The notes under the pieces: generated by a model | Database searches by the model: none | What the model saw: the letters and a program-made list of their open reading frames with translations, nothing else | Told to the model about the DNA's origin: nothing | Source: Bacillus sp. 103mf | GTDB lineage: Bacteria > Bacillota > Bacilli > Bacillales > Bacillaceae_G | Assembly (NCBI RefSeq): GCF_900116295.1 | Contig: NZ_FPAF01000002.1 | Location: 474,592-538,591, forward strand | Reading direction: 5' to 3' | Length of the DNA stretch: 64,000 bases | Shown here: piece by piece, positions 50,799-62,913 of the stretch | How positions within the stretch are numbered: the stretch's first letter is position 1 | How the letters are laid out: every line of letters starts with the position of its first letter | Position numbers and translations under genes: made by a program

Positions 50799-52481
50799 TT
50801 ATGCTAGTGCAGATGCCTGATCTTGTTGATCGACCGGAACAACTGCATCTGTTAATGCTGCGTCTAATTCAGCTGTATACTGCAGCTTCTCTTCTCCGCT
50901 CCAGTTTAAAGCTTCTGCCATGTAATTGATAACAGCATCTTTCCATTTATATACCCAATGAATGTTGAAGAATACTGCTCCCATACGACGTACGAAGAAA
51001 TCAACTGGTTTTGTTGTCATTTCGAATTCCATTGCGTATACGAGTGGAAGAAGTACGTCAAGCGGCATGTTATGACGCTCTGCCTCTCCTTTATATTCTT
51101 TCGCTAATTCGAAGAGTACATCCACGTTTGAACCGTAGAATTTTGCAAATTGCTCTGCTTGTTCTACAGTTAAACCGTATTTTTTTCCTTCTTGTGCTTT
51201 TTTCGCTATGAATGTTGGGAAGTTTTTAGAACCGCCAACATGACCGCCAGAGATTGGCATATGTTTCGTTGCACTTGCTGGGTATGAACCGTGCCCTTCT
51301 TTTTGCATTAAAGATGTTACATAGTCTACTACCATCTCTGCCATTTTGCGGTATCCTGTTAATTTTCCGCCGGCAATTGTGATTAGACCAGATTCAGAAG
51401 TCCAAATTTCATCTTTACGAGAAATTTCAGATGCGCTCTTTCCTTCTTCATAAATTAATGGACGAACACCGGCCCAGCTTGATTCAATATCCTTCTCTGT
51501 AATGTTTACGCTCGGGAACATGTAGTTAATCGCATTAATAATATATGTGCGATCTTCTGTCGTCATTTTTGGCACCGCTGCGTCTTTATCATAAAATGTA
51601 TCTGTTGTCCCTACATACGTTTTACCTCCACGCGGAATCGCAAAGACCATACGTCCATCCGGCGTATCAAAGTAGATTGCTTGCCCTAATGGGAAACGTT
51701 TTTGATCAATAACAAGGTGCACACCTTTTGATAACTGTAGTACTTTCCCTTTTTTCGAATTATCTTTTTCACGAAGTGTATCGACCCAAGGACCTGATGC
51801 GTTGACAATCTTTTTACCGTACACTTCATATACGTTTCCGCCTAATAAGTCGACTACACGTACGCCGCATACTTTTCCATCTTTATATAAGAAGCCGTCT
51901 ACCTTTGCATAGTTGACTGCTTTTGCGCCATGTTTGATTGCTTCTTTCATCACTTCAATTGTTAAACGTGCATCATCTGTACGATATTCTACGTAGTAAC
52001 CGCCGCCTTGTAATCCTTCTTGTTTCACGAGCGGCTCTCTCTTCATCGTTTCTTCGCGGCTAAACATTTTTCTGCGCTCGCTTTTCTTAACGCCTGCTAA
52101 AAAGTCATATACACGAAGACCGATTGATGTACTAAATGCGCCGAACGTACCGCCTTTATGGAATGGAAGCAGCATCCACTCAGGTGTTGTTACGTGAGGA
52201 CCGTTCTCATATACAATGGCACGTTCTTTCCCAACTTCAGCTACCATTTTCACTTCAAACTGTTTTAAATAACGTAAACCACCGTGAACAAGCTTTGTAG
52301 AACGACTTGATGTACCTGCAGCAAAGTCTTGCATTTCAAACACAACTGTTGATAATCCGCGTTTTGCTCCGTCAAATGCGATCCCTGCTCCTGTGATTCC
52401 TCCGCCGATGACAATAACATCTAATTCTTGTTTATTTACTTCATTTAAAACATTTTGACGCTGTTGACTTGAAAATTTCAT
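50799..52481 (-). CDS. glpD: Aerobic glycerol-3-phosphate dehydrogenase
   Basis: A 560-residue membrane-associated flavoenzyme that oxidises glycerol 3-phosphate to dihydroxyacetone phosphate, passing electrons to the quinone pool. The FAD-binding fingerprint VIGGGITGAGIAFDGAKRG starts at about 24. AGTSSRSTKLVHGGLRYL and the C-terminal DAO_C region follow. Length normal. ATG at 52481 with GGGAGG upstream. A conditional terminator (52510-52561) lies in its leader, so it is expressed on its own through GlpP antitermination while also following glpK. Confidence 0.97.
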   Translation of the reverse strand: MKFSSQQRQNVLNEVNKQELDVIVIGGGITGAGIAFDGAKRGLSTVVFEMQDFAAGTSSRSTKLVHGGLRYLKQFEVKMVAEVGKERAIVYENGPHVTTPEWMLLPFHKGGTFGAFSTSIGLRVYDFLAGVKKSERRKMFSREETMKREPLVKQEGLQGGGYYVEYRTDDARLTIEVMKEAIKHGAKAVNYAKVDGFLYKDGKVCGVRVVDLLGGNVYEVYGKKIVNASGPWVDTLREKDNSKKGKVLQLSKGVHLVIDQKRFPLGQAIYFDTPDGRMVFAIPRGGKTYVGTTDTFYDKDAAVPKMTTEDRTYIINAINYMFPSVNITEKDIESSWAGVRPLIYEEGKSASEISRKDEIWTSESGLITIAGGKLTGYRKMAEMVVDYVTSLMQKEGHGSYPASATKHMPISGGHVGGSKNFPTFIAKKAQEGKKYGLTVEQAEQFAKFYGSNVDVLFELAKEYKGEAERHNMPLDVLLPLVYAMEFEMTTKPVDFFVRRMGAVFFNIHWVYKWKDAVINYMAEALNWSGEEKLQYTAELDAALTDAVVPVDQQDQASALA

Positions 52482-52509
52482 GGTAATTCCTCCCTTTTAT
52501 TACGAAAAA

Positions 52510-52561
52510 AGAGACCACAAACATCACCATAGAATCACTTCTATAGCGTGTTGTGGTCTCT
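52510..52561 (-). promoter_or_regulatory. GlpP-type leader terminator of glpD
   Basis: AGAGACCACAA pairs with TTGTGGTCTCT around an inner CTATAG-containing stem; on the minus strand it ends in TTTTTT, 29 bases before the glpD ATG. Place and form match the conditional terminator opened by GlpP. Confidence 0.8.
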
Positions 52562-52613
52562 CCAAATCTCCTACCGAATTATTAACTTATCATCATTGTA
52601 ACACTGTTTATAA

Positions 52614-54939
<2,326 letters not shown>

Positions 54940-54959
54940 ATAACCCCTCCATAATCAAA

Positions 54960-54973
54960 TTAAAGCGCTTTCA
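54960..54973 (-). promoter_or_regulatory. cre site of glpF
   Basis: On the minus strand TGAAAGCGCTTTAA matches TGWAANCGNTNWCA at 13 of 14 positions. It lies between the leader terminator and the start codon, where CcpA could block elongation. Confidence 0.7.
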
Positions 54974-55002
54974 GTGAAAGAGAAAAATTAAATTTTCAAA
55001 AG

Positions 55003-55058
55003 AAAAAATCCACAAATACAAGCTTCTATAAAATCATAGAAACAATGAAATGTGGATC
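55003..55058 (-). promoter_or_regulatory. GlpP-type leader terminator of glpF-glpK
   Basis: ATCCACA (55008-55014) pairs with TGTGGAT (55051-55057) around an inner TTCTAT/ATAGAA stem; TTTTTTCTTTT follows on the minus strand. Same build as the glpD leader. Confidence 0.8.
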
Positions 55059-55144
55059 TCTTCTTTTCTCCGTCACGTTTATTAACTTATCTATAATGTT
55101 AAACCTATTTGAAAGCGGTGTCAATTAGTTTTTTCACATTTTTG

Positions 55145-55705
55145 TCACTTTCTATGAAAATGTTTCCATAGCTCTTTTTTCGACGTGGTAATTGCTGTTG
55201 CACCAGCTGCTAGAGCCCTTTCCACATCATCCACAGTACGAATAAATCCGCCTGCCAAAATAGATAATTCAGTTCGCTCTTTCATTTCCGCAATTACGTC
55301 CGTTAAAGCCCCTGGAAGCACTTCAATGTAATCTGGCTTTGTCTTTTCTAAAAGGACACAACTCTTTTCCATTGCACTAGAATCAATTAAGAAAACCCGT
55401 TGAATCGCAACGACACCTTTTTGCTTCGCTTTCATAATCACACTAGACTTTGTAGATAACACACCGTACGGACGAAACTCTTGGCATACATATTCCGTTG
55501 CATACGCATCACTTTGCAAGCCATGAATTAAATCCACATGTAAAAAGACTTTTTTACAATACTGCTTTGCTAATGCCACAACACTTTTCAACTGACCAAC
55601 ATGAATATCTAAAATTACAATATATTCATATGAACTATGTAACAGCTTCTCTAAATCTTTTATTTGCCGAACCGCTGGTAATATTTTTTGTTCCTGAAAT
55701 TCCAT
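55145..55705 (-). CDS. glpP: Glycerol-3-phosphate-responsive antiterminator
   Basis: A 186-residue TIM-barrel-like RNA-binding regulator. With glycerol 3-phosphate it stabilises the glp leaders and prevents termination. The sequence FLHVDLIHGLQSDAYATEYV and ILAGGFIRTVDDVERALAAG (phosphate-binding end of the barrel) fit the family, as does the length. It lies directly upstream of glpF on the same strand, 200 bases apart, with its targets at 55003 and 52510. ATG at 55705; AAGGGG upstream. Confidence 0.95.
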   Translation of the reverse strand: MEFQEQKILPAVRQIKDLEKLLHSSYEYIVILDIHVGQLKSVVALAKQYCKKVFLHVDLIHGLQSDAYATEYVCQEFRPYGVLSTKSSVIMKAKQKGVVAIQRVFLIDSSAMEKSCVLLEKTKPDYIEVLPGALTDVIAEMKERTELSILAGGFIRTVDDVERALAAGATAITTSKKELWKHFHRK

Positions 55706-55865
55706 TTGAAAATCCCCTTTTTCGTATCTTCCTATTTCTTATAGTACACCAATTAGGGAAAAAGAAAAGATGGTACCTTTGTTCCAGCTGGGCTTGATGA
55801 CTGTTGTGTTGAATTTTGTCGAAGGGTCTTTATATCATGTCGAATCGCCGATATATTGCGAAAAT

Positions 55866-55879
55866 CGTCGATATCGACG
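55866..55879. promoter_or_regulatory. 14-bp palindrome
   Basis: CGTCGATATCGACG, perfect, preceded by a related half CGCCGATAT at about 55847. Unusual G+C content for the gap. Operator or repeat; not known. Confidence 0.35.
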
Positions 55880-55887
55880 GCACGTAA

Positions 55888-55924
55888 AAACGGGACTGAC
55901 CCTAAAGATAGGTCAGTCCCGTTT
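55888..55924. terminator. Terminator of the VOC-protein gene
   Basis: AAACGGGACTGACC pairs exactly with GGTCAGTCCCGTTT, 9-base loop, just after the minus-strand stop at 55940. Confidence 0.85.
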
Positions 55925-55939
55925 CTTCCTAGCAATGAC

Positions 55940-56368
55940 TTACATATTAGCACCTAGCGTTGAAACTTGCCACTCTACTCCGAACTTATCTTTCACTTGG
56001 CCATATAATGGACTCCAGAACGTTTCTTGAAGCGGCATTACTACTTGGCCACCGTCTTGTAACTTTTCAAACACTTCTTTTGATTTTTCTGCATTTTCTA
56101 TGCGAATAGCGATAGTCACTTGTGATCCAACTTGGTGTGGCTGGCCTGGGAATGTGTCAGAGATCATCAAATCCGTATTACCAATTTTCAAATGCGCATG
56201 TAACACACGGTCTTTCGCCTCAGCAGGAACCTTGAATTCCGGATTTTCAGGCATGTCTCCAAACGTTTGAAGGCTTACAACTTTTGCATCCAATGCGCTT
56301 TCATAGAATTTAACAGCCTCTTGTCCATTACCATTCGTCACTACATACGGGTTAATACCTAAAATCAT
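55940..56368 (-). CDS. VOC-fold protein, PhnB-like
   Basis: A 142-residue protein with two beta-alpha-beta-beta-beta units. NPYVVTNGNGQEAVKFYESAL at the start and FWSPLYGQVKDKFGVEWQVS at the end are the PhnB/3-demethylubiquinone-methyltransferase-like pattern. The role is unknown; such proteins often bind small molecules or metals. The ATG at 56368 fits AGAGG eight bases upstream; a GTG nine bases earlier overlaps that site. The gap to the next gene (56369-56697) holds nothing I can support. Confidence 0.85.
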   Translation of the reverse strand: MILGINPYVVTNGNGQEAVKFYESALDAKVVSLQTFGDMPENPEFKVPAEAKDRVLHAHLKIGNTDLMISDTFPGQPHQVGSQVTIAIRIENAEKSKEVFEKLQDGGQVVMPLQETFWSPLYGQVKDKFGVEWQVSTLGANM

Positions 56369-56697
56369 CACAAGCACCTCTTTCTAAAATGTTTAACATA
56401 TATAACCGTAAAACAGAACATACGTTTCTATTATTTTATCATATATTACATGTTTGTGGAACTATTTTACTTCGCTCGTGCAATAAAAAAAATCGACATC
56501 TTCTTTCCAGAATACGTTTTGGAACTGAAAAATAAGTACTTTTAAGGATATTAGTACTATAAATGAACGTTTTTAGTACTCATACCATAGACTCCTCCTT
56601 ATGCATAAATTCACAACATCCTTTAGCTTACACATGAAACTGTTCTAAAGGTGGAAATGGCTGAAATATAAATAGAATGAAAAGGAGTGAGATAATA

Positions 56698-57078
56698 ATG
56701 GAAGCAAGCACCTTTTTAGGACTGTTTTGGGGATGGATGATAGTTATCGTATCAGGAATACTTTTCGTACGTCCATCGGTACTACGTGAGCTGAAAAAAT
56801 TAGTAGTCGAAGACAGAGGATTTGGGATTATGTATGGCCTTCTATCTATTTTTTTAGGGTTAGGCACTGTTATCCTTCATAATGTATGGGCACTCAACTG
56901 GCAGGGATTCATCACAATCATTGCATGGCTCGCTCTATTAAAGGGCATTTACGTAATTGCATATCCTGAACCTTCCAAGAAAACCGACTTCGAAGTACGG
57001 ATACTATCTACGCGTATAGCACTTGCTATCGTTAGTGCTTTGGCTTTATGGATGCTTATAGTAATCTATATGAAATAA
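56698..57078 (+). CDS. Conserved membrane protein, four helices
   Basis: About 126 residues with four hydrophobic helices (near 4-22, 38-58, 64-82, 102-122) and a basic cytosolic loop YPEPSKKTDFEVR. No function known. The start is ATG 56698, with AAAGGAGTGA before it; the frame's earlier ATG at 56677 overlaps that site. Single gene. Confidence 0.65.
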   Translation: MEASTFLGLFWGWMIVIVSGILFVRPSVLRELKKLVVEDRGFGIMYGLLSIFLGLGTVILHNVWALNWQGFITIIAWLALLKGIYVIAYPEPSKKTDFEVRILSTRIALAIVSALALWMLIVIYMK

Positions 57079-57205
57079 TCTGTAATTCGAAATAACAACA
57101 AGTCTCAATAGATTCGTTAAGATCAAGATAGTCACCAGAAAAATATGCTTAACGTTGTAAATCCGCATTTTCCTGACACTCCCACATTTAAAAGGAGATG
57201 AGTAG

Positions 57206-57631
57206 ATGAAATTAAATCACTTAAATTTATGTGTGAATGATTTATCGGCAGCAAGAGATTTTTTTGAAACATTTTTTGATTTTCAATTTTTAGAAGCGAA
57301 AGGAAAAGCTCTTGTAGTCATGAGTGATAATGATGGATTTATTCTTGTATTAAGTGATCCAAAAGCGTTTAAAGGGGGAAAAGATGCGATATACCCAGAA
57401 GCTTTTCATATTGGTTTCTTAGTAGAAGAACCAAATGAAGTTGATCAAGTATATAATCGCTTAATAGAGGGAGGTATTGAAATAGATAAAGAACCTTATA
57501 AGATAAGAGGTAATAGTTATGGCTTCTACTTTACGGTATTTGATGGATTGTGGATTGAGGTTTCTTGTCTTGACTATAAAGACGGGAAAAGAATTTCAAA
57601 ACTTAATGCTACGAAAGATTCTAAACGTTAA
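57206..57631 (+). CDS. VOC-family (glyoxalase/dioxygenase superfamily) protein
   Basis: A 141-residue VOC protein. The start LNHLNLCVNDLSAARDFFET carries the first metal-type His, HIGFLVEEPNEVDQVYNRL starts the second half with another His, and the Glu of GLWIEVSC is the usual third ligand. Substrate unknown; relatives include glyoxalase, bleomycin- and fosfomycin-resistance proteins. ATG after AAAGGAGATG. Ends at a terminator at the edge of a bcr1 element. Confidence 0.85.
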   Translation: MKLNHLNLCVNDLSAARDFFETFFDFQFLEAKGKALVVMSDNDGFILVLSDPKAFKGGKDAIYPEAFHIGFLVEEPNEVDQVYNRLIEGGIEIDKEPYKIRGNSYGFYFTVFDGLWIEVSCLDYKDGKRISKLNATKDSKR

Positions 57632-57678
57632 TAAACTATCGGATGCTTTATATACATGTAACATTTTTTTATGTAAAA

Positions 57679-57706
57679 AAAGGCTCTCTAAATTTAAAGA
57701 GCCTTT
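57679..57706 (+). terminator. Terminator of the VOC gene
   Basis: AAAGGCTCT pairs exactly with AGAGCCTTT over a 10-base loop, preceded by an A run. Confidence 0.85.
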
Positions 57707-57710
57707 ACTA

Positions 57711-58029
57711 TATATATCCATTTTAATTTTCCGACATCTTTGTCTATCTCTGCCTCCTAAGCCCTCATGTCTAAGAACCTTCCACACGAGAAGGTAAAAA
57801 ACACCTTCTGTGTGAAAGAACCTTAGCCAGCAGGCTTAAACAGTCGGCTCCACTTTTCTTTATAAATCGCTGTTATGCAAAATACAACATAACCGTTACT
57901 TGCTTTCTCCTTTTGTTTTAAACCTTGCATGTGGTAGGAAAAGGCCCTGACCGCTTCTATGCATGGCAAGATGCTCTCGTCCTCTCCTAAAAAAGGATTT
58001 TATGTCGTTTTTTAACTTGTACATATATA
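57711..58029 (+). repeat. Composite bcr1 element with inserted module
   Basis: Left end TATATATCCATTTTAATTTT, right end TTATGTCGTTTTTTAACTTG. Between the left end and the bcr1 core (CGCTGTTATGCAAAATACAA) lies about 110 bases matching the insert at 38559 in inverse orientation, including CACACGAGAAGGTAAAAAAC and ACCTTCTGTGTG. It also carries the TTGCTTTCTCCTTTTGTTTT segment. Confidence 0.78.
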
Positions 58030-58085
58030 GTTAATTAGTATTTTATTTCTTTATCGTAATAGTAGTTCAATATTATGCCTCAAAA

Positions 58086-59720
58086 TTATTTCTCATTTAA
58101 AGATGAATTGCCTAATAAGCAGTTCATCACCTCTTCAAGCACCAAGTCAGGGGCTAATACGCCTCCTTCTGTACGCCATCCAATACATCCATCTGGTCTT
58201 ACGAGTACGGCCCCTTCAGGATTTATTCCATATAACTTCCCAAAGATGTTGTCCTGATCAACAAAGTCTCCTTTTGGACAAACTCGGTACACATGAATGC
58301 TCATTCCTAAATGAGCAGCAACAGTATGTGCCGCAGTTGACCAAGAGTTATGTTCTGAACCAGTAAACAACACAAAGCTTCTCCCCACTAAATCAAGTAT
58401 GGAAATACGCTTTCCTTGATAAGTACCCCACATGTGCGGAGCGCGTGTTCCTGGTCTTCCGCCAAGCTCTAAAAGATCCATTCTATGCGGAGTTGCATCT
58501 TGATTTATAATTGCTGCCGAACAGTATTTGTACCCTGCAGTAACAGCTAGACTATCTATGTTATTCAAGTTATCTTCTTGTTTATTCATAGCACGGAGCA
58601 ATATACTGCTTGCGTAATCCGTGGTTAATTGTACAACGGAATGCCTCTCCTCATGGTAGGTTTCCAGTAATTTCGGATTCGCCTCATCATGTATAACAGC
58701 AGCTAATTTCCAAGCTAAATTGTGAGCATCCTGAACACCTGTGTTTGAACCGAATCCTCCCGTAGGCGGCATAAGATGAGCAGCATCACCAACTAAAAAA
58801 ACACGATTATCTTGAAAACGGACTGCTGTACTCTCTGTCGCTTCCCAAGGTGAAATGCTTAATATTTTCACATTAAGATTTGATCTCCCGATGGCTTTTC
58901 GAACAATTTTTTTGCAGCGCTCTTCAGAAAAATCTTCAGATGTTTCTCCTTTTAAAGGATTATAGGCAACATGATAAATCCACCGATCGCTATTATTAAC
59001 TGGAAGAAGTGCACCTGAAACTTCAGGGTGTAAAATCATAGAGAAAATAAAGGCATCTCCTTGTATGAGATCGCTCAAATCCGCTTCAAAGTAAATGTTT
59101 ATATAATGACCTCCGATATTACCACGACCAGTAGTTGGAATACCTGCATGTTTACGTATAGAGCTTTTGGCCCCATCTGCTGCAATTAAATAATCACTGT
59201 GAATAATTTGTTCTTTTTTCGTTTCACAATCTCGTACAATAGCAGTTACTCCTATATTATCCTGCTTGTAAGAAACAAGTTCATGATGAAACCACAGCTT
59301 CCCTCCTAACCTCCGGGCCTCTTGCAGCAACATCGGTTCTAAATCAATTTGATAACACGATGTTCTCTTTGACGGGCTAATCTTTTTAATGATTGCGGCC
59401 ATACTTTCATCACTTTCGTACTGAGCTATTCTAGTCCTTTTTAACTCTTCAGGGTCTGCTTCAGCCATTGTATTTACAGTAATCCTTCCACGGCAGTTCT
59501 CTAGTAACTTTCCAGCGGCGCGAATGTTTTTTTCTAAACCTAATTCTCGGAATAATTCCATCGTACGAAAAGTAATTCCCCCTGCCTTCGGATGAATCGC
59601 AGTCGTAGCATGCTTTTCAATAAGTAAATAATCAACTTTATGATGCGCAAGAAATAATGCAGAGGTTAGCCCTGTCAAACCGCCTCCAATAATTAAAACT
59701 GGAACATGATTAGATTTCAT
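58086..59720 (-). CDS. FAD-dependent aromatic hydroxylase (group A monooxygenase)
   Basis: About 544 residues. FAD site 1 VLIIGGGLTGLTSALFLAHH, the second fingerprint YLIAADGAKS, and the third RVFLVGDAAHLMPPTGGFGS. A C-terminal thioredoxin-like domain (about 410-540) ending VLVRPDGCIGWR is as in phenol or polyketide hydroxylases of the RdmE/PgaE kind. It should use NAD(P)H and O2 to hydroxylate an aromatic compound. ATG 59720 chosen, after AAAGGAGC; the frame to 59744 overlaps that site. Alone. Confidence 0.9.
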   Translation of the reverse strand: MKSNHVPVLIIGGGLTGLTSALFLAHHKVDYLLIEKHATTAIHPKAGGITFRTMELFRELGLEKNIRAAGKLLENCRGRITVNTMAEADPEELKRTRIAQYESDESMAAIIKKISPSKRTSCYQIDLEPMLLQEARRLGGKLWFHHELVSYKQDNIGVTAIVRDCETKKEQIIHSDYLIAADGAKSSIRKHAGIPTTGRGNIGGHYINIYFEADLSDLIQGDAFIFSMILHPEVSGALLPVNNSDRWIYHVAYNPLKGETSEDFSEERCKKIVRKAIGRSNLNVKILSISPWEATESTAVRFQDNRVFLVGDAAHLMPPTGGFGSNTGVQDAHNLAWKLAAVIHDEANPKLLETYHEERHSVVQLTTDYASSILLRAMNKQEDNLNNIDSLAVTAGYKYCSAAIINQDATPHRMDLLELGGRPGTRAPHMWGTYQGKRISILDLVGRSFVLFTGSEHNSWSTAAHTVAAHLGMSIHVYRVCPKGDFVDQDNIFGKLYGINPEGAVLVRPDGCIGWRTEGGVLAPDLVLEEVMNCLLGNSSLNEK

Positions 59721-59903
59721 TTCTATGCTCCTTTCATATAGCACCTACATAAATTTCGCTGAGCTCAGTAGCCTAAATATAATAAGAAAATTATGAAAAA
59801 TGTAGACTTATTTTTTATAATTATTTATCATATAGATAGAGTACGCCCCAAAATACATTAAGATATGTAGAACAAGAGTCCTTCAAATTGGATATTCAAG
59901 AAG

Positions 59904-59951
59904 AAAAGCTAAAATATTTTATTTTGATTAAAATAAGATATTTTAGCTTTT
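59904..59951. terminator. AT-rich bidirectional hairpin
   Basis: AAAAGCTAAAATAT pairs exactly with ATATTTTAGCTTTT, with inner TATTTT/AAAATA, then TCTTTTTT. It stands between the hydroxylase start and yhaL with no gene pointing to it on the plus strand. Confidence 0.6.
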
Positions 59952-59995
59952 CTTTTTTATAAACCATTCAACTTTATTTCAAAGCACCACAATGA

Positions 59996-60030
59996 AAAAA
60001 AGGATGGCAACCATTCGGCTACACATCCTC
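59996..60030 (-). terminator. Terminator of yhaL
   Basis: AGGATG and CATCCT with inner GGC/GCC pairs; seven Ts follow on the minus strand, 12 bases after the stop codon. Confidence 0.8.
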
Positions 60031-60041
60031 TTTCATAAGTA

Positions 60042-60242
60042 TTAAAGCAAAACGGAATCCTCATCCTTATCGAGATGACGTCGCTCCCGTTCTTCTGCGA
60101 GGCGTTTCATATACACTTCGCCTTCTTTTTCAATAAACTCATTATCAATTTCTTGCTCTTTTTTGGACGTATATAAGACCATATAACCGCTCACAACAAT
60201 TCCAATAATAACAAGATAAATCCACCATGGTAAAGTTTCCAT
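60042..60242 (-). CDS. yhaL: Sporulation-associated YhaL-family small membrane protein
   Basis: A 66-residue protein with one N-terminal helix (PWWIYLVIIGIVVSGYMVLY) and a charged cytoplasmic tail (FIEKEGEVYMKRLAEERERR) that matches what I remember of B. subtilis YhaL, linked to sporulation. In B. subtilis it is adjacent to yhaM, and the same neighbourhood is seen here with inhA in between. ATG at 60242. Its AAGGAAGG ribosome binding site lies within one arm of a hairpin formed with 60288-60299. Confidence 0.88.
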   Translation of the reverse strand: METLPWWIYLVIIGIVVSGYMVLYTSKKEQEIDNEFIEKEGEVYMKRLAEERERRHLDKDEDSVLL

Positions 60243-60249
60243 TCTAGTT

Positions 60250-60299
60250 CCTTCCTTTCATCAGACAAGCTTTGTTAGTTTCACTGTATGAAAGGAAGG
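60250..60299 (-). promoter_or_regulatory. Hairpin covering the yhaL ribosome binding site
   Basis: CCTTCCTTTCAT (60250-60261) and ATGAAAGGAAGG (60288-60299) are exact inverse copies, 26 bases apart, between inhA and yhaL. On the minus strand the second arm includes the yhaL AGGAAGG site. Confidence 0.6.
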
Positions 60300-60338
60300 G
60301 AGATTTTATGACTCTTTTATTTTGAAGAAACTTTCACC

Positions 60339-62726
60339 TTAGCGATGAATCCAAACTGCTCCTGCTGACTTATCATCAGCTTGACCTACTACTTCAAATT
60401 TCAGTCCAAGATTTGGAACTTTTCGTCCTGCATCTGGAATTAAGTTGTTCATATATACTTTAGAGTCATCAAATTTAGCCACGCCTGGTAATCCTTTATA
60501 ATCAAATACTCCGCGTGATGGCGAATTTATTTTCCACGCTGGTGTTTGATCAAACGAGAACGCAGCATCTGCAATTTGATAACGCGTACTACTTTTCACA
60601 GTCGGTTGACCATTTAATGTTCCTACGATCGCGTCTGGATGGGAATCTACTACTCCAAGGAATCCTTCGCCTGGATGGACACCAACCCAGTTATCTGTAA
60701 AGCTTTGGTCTGCATACCATACAACAAGCCCTGTATTGTAAACTGGGCCGCGTCCGTATTGCAGTGCTTCATCAGAACCAGCATAGTTTCTCCACTCTAA
60801 ATAGTAGTTATGTTTCTTATATTCAATTCCATTAGAAACAGTAAAGCCTTTTAATCCAAAGCTTGGTTGCCCCTCTGCATCATCAGAGAAAACAACTTTA
60901 TTATCTGCCGTTAAAGTAGCATTATCAAGTGCAAATCCTCTGTAAGCTACAGCAACATCTGTTAAATATTCAAATTGTAGTTTTACTTTCTTACCTTTGA
61001 ATGGGCTTAAATCATAAGATTTATCAATCCACTTATCATTTGTTGTATCCACACCATTCTTGATGTCTTTGTCACCCATTCTATCAAGCTTTGTTTTCGT
61101 TCCATCTTCTGTAATCGCATATACATCAACGAAATCATACGCTGCTTCTAGTTCATAGAATGCTTTGTAATCAAATTTTGCAGTCGTTGTATTTGTTAAA
61201 TCGAATAATGGCGTCTCTAATGTTGTATGGATGTCATTTCCTTTTGTACTATAATAAAATTCCTTTCCAAAACCAGGTTCAATGTTTTTCACTTCTTTAT
61301 CAGGTAAGTTTACACGAATCATTCCTGGACGTTTTGACTTTGTAACACTTTGGTCTAAATATGTTGCCGATCCGATACCACGAAGTTTATCATAGTCTAC
61401 GTCAACAATGTTTGCCCAGTTACCCTTCATATTTTTTTGGAAGAATTCTTTATTTTGCGGAGAGAAACTTGTCGGTTCTGTTCCAGCAATTCTTCCAGCC
61501 CAGCTGCCGCCGCTCATAATAGACCAAGCTTCAACTGGTTCACCTTGTCCAGAATACTTTGTATCGTACTCATCCGGTAAACCTAAGTCATGACCAAATT
61601 CATGAGCAAATACACCAACTGCACCATCTTCAGGCTCGATTGTGTAATCATATGCAGCCATCTTTCCGCCCCAGTTTGGAACAGATGCTTTTGTTCCATC
61701 GATTGCATAAGGTTTTGCACCAAGTTTTGAACGGTGAGACCAAATTGCATCATCTTTCAATTTTCCGCCGCCAGCTTCTTGGCCAACTCCAGCGTGAACA
61801 ACCATTAAATGATCAATAATTCCATCAGGTTCATTTTTATTACCGTTACCGTTGTAATCATATTGATCAAATTGATCAAAATCAGCTAAATTCATTCCTT
61901 TTGCTACCGCTGCTTTTAACGCGTCTTTTACTAAATCACGTGGTCCTAGAGGTCCTTTATTATCATGACCAGTGCCAGCATCAGCGCCGTAATCTGCAGC
62001 TTTACCTGGAACAGTCAACCATTCCGTTACAGTACCATCGACTGTATAGCTGCCGCCAGATTGCTCTTCATAATATTGCTTAAATGTTTTAATTTTCGTG
62101 TCATTGAATAACGTAAATGGCTCATCACCAAATAACATGTTTTGATAATGCTCACGATTAAAATCATTCGCAAACATATATCCTGGTTCTTGAGCAATAT
62201 TGTTATGTTTAAAATCATTAAACTCTACAAGTAAAACAAGAACTTTATCTTTACGAACAGCACCGTTATACTGCGCTTGCTTAGCTGAAGACGTTGGCAC
62301 TTTACCATTTAACTTTCCAGCATTAAATCCGGGTGCTTGTCCATTTGTTGCACCATTCTCAGTTTGATGCTGCTGCTCTTTCTCTTTCATTTTTGAATCT
62401 TTTACTTTTTTCATAAAGTCAGTAGCTTCTTGCGTAAGGCTGTCTTCTGGCGTTGTTTCCTTTCCAGGATTTTCGCCATTCTTCTTCTCTATATATTTTT
62501 CTACAGCCTTTGAAGTTTCTGCTTGTGATGCAGATGGATCAATAACCCCGCGTTGTTTCAACGCATTTGCCAAGCGTTCTTCCGGTATTAAATGCTCATC
62601 TATGAAGCTAGACGGCGCTGGTGATGATTCTGCATACGCAGCATGACCACCGAAAGCAAACATAGAACTAAGCATAGCCCCTGTTGCCAACACTGAAAAA
62701 GTTTGTAATTTTCTGTTCTTTTTCAA
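60339..62726 (-). CDS. inhA: Immune inhibitor A metalloprotease (peptidase M6)
   Basis: A 795-residue secreted zinc protease that cleaves host defence peptides and other proteins. Signal peptide about 1-32 (cut after YA), propeptide about 33-155, catalytic domain with the zinc motif [12 protein letters not shown] at 375-386 and the Met-turn WSIMSGG shortly after, then the C-terminal beta domains (MAM/VEG-like) to the end. The length equals classical InhA1. It sits between yhaM and yhaL, a pair that is adjacent in B. subtilis. ATG at 62726 with AGGGAGG upstream. No PlcR box seen. Confidence 0.95.
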   Translation of the reverse strand: MKKNRKLQTFSVLATGAMLSSMFAFGGHAAYAESSPAPSSFIDEHLIPEERLANALKQRGVIDPSASQAETSKAVEKYIEKKNGENPGKETTPEDSLTQEATDFMKKVKDSKMKEKEQQHQTENGATNGQAPGFNAGKLNGKVPTSSAKQAQYNGAVRKDKVLVLLVEFNDFKHNNIAQEPGYMFANDFNREHYQNMLFGDEPFTLFNDTKIKTFKQYYEEQSGGSYTVDGTVTEWLTVPGKAADYGADAGTGHDNKGPLGPRDLVKDALKAAVAKGMNLADFDQFDQYDYNGNGNKNEPDGIIDHLMVVHAGVGQEAGGGKLKDDAIWSHRSKLGAKPYAIDGTKASVPNWGGKMAAYDYTIEPEDGAVGVFAHEFGHDLGLPDEYDTKYSGQGEPVEAWSIMSGGSWAGRIAGTEPTSFSPQNKEFFQKNMKGNWANIVDVDYDKLRGIGSATYLDQSVTKSKRPGMIRVNLPDKEVKNIEPGFGKEFYYSTKGNDIHTTLETPLFDLTNTTTAKFDYKAFYELEAAYDFVDVYAITEDGTKTKLDRMGDKDIKNGVDTTNDKWIDKSYDLSPFKGKKVKLQFEYLTDVAVAYRGFALDNATLTADNKVVFSDDAEGQPSFGLKGFTVSNGIEYKKHNYYLEWRNYAGSDEALQYGRGPVYNTGLVVWYADQSFTDNWVGVHPGEGFLGVVDSHPDAIVGTLNGQPTVKSSTRYQIADAAFSFDQTPAWKINSPSRGVFDYKGLPGVAKFDDSKVYMNNLIPDAGRKVPNLGLKFEVVGQADDKSAGAVWIHR

Positions 62727-62913
62727 CGTAGTCCCTCCCTATTATGTATAAGTTACCGACTCTTTTTGTCGATATTTATATATTATTATCGATTGGTGTA
62801 ATTTTCAATATTTTTGTAATATATCGAAAATTGGATGCGGATTATTTTATCAGAATAATTTCTTCTGCAGTAAAACGGATTATTTTTTGTTCTATTTCAC
62901 ACTTCAATAATCA

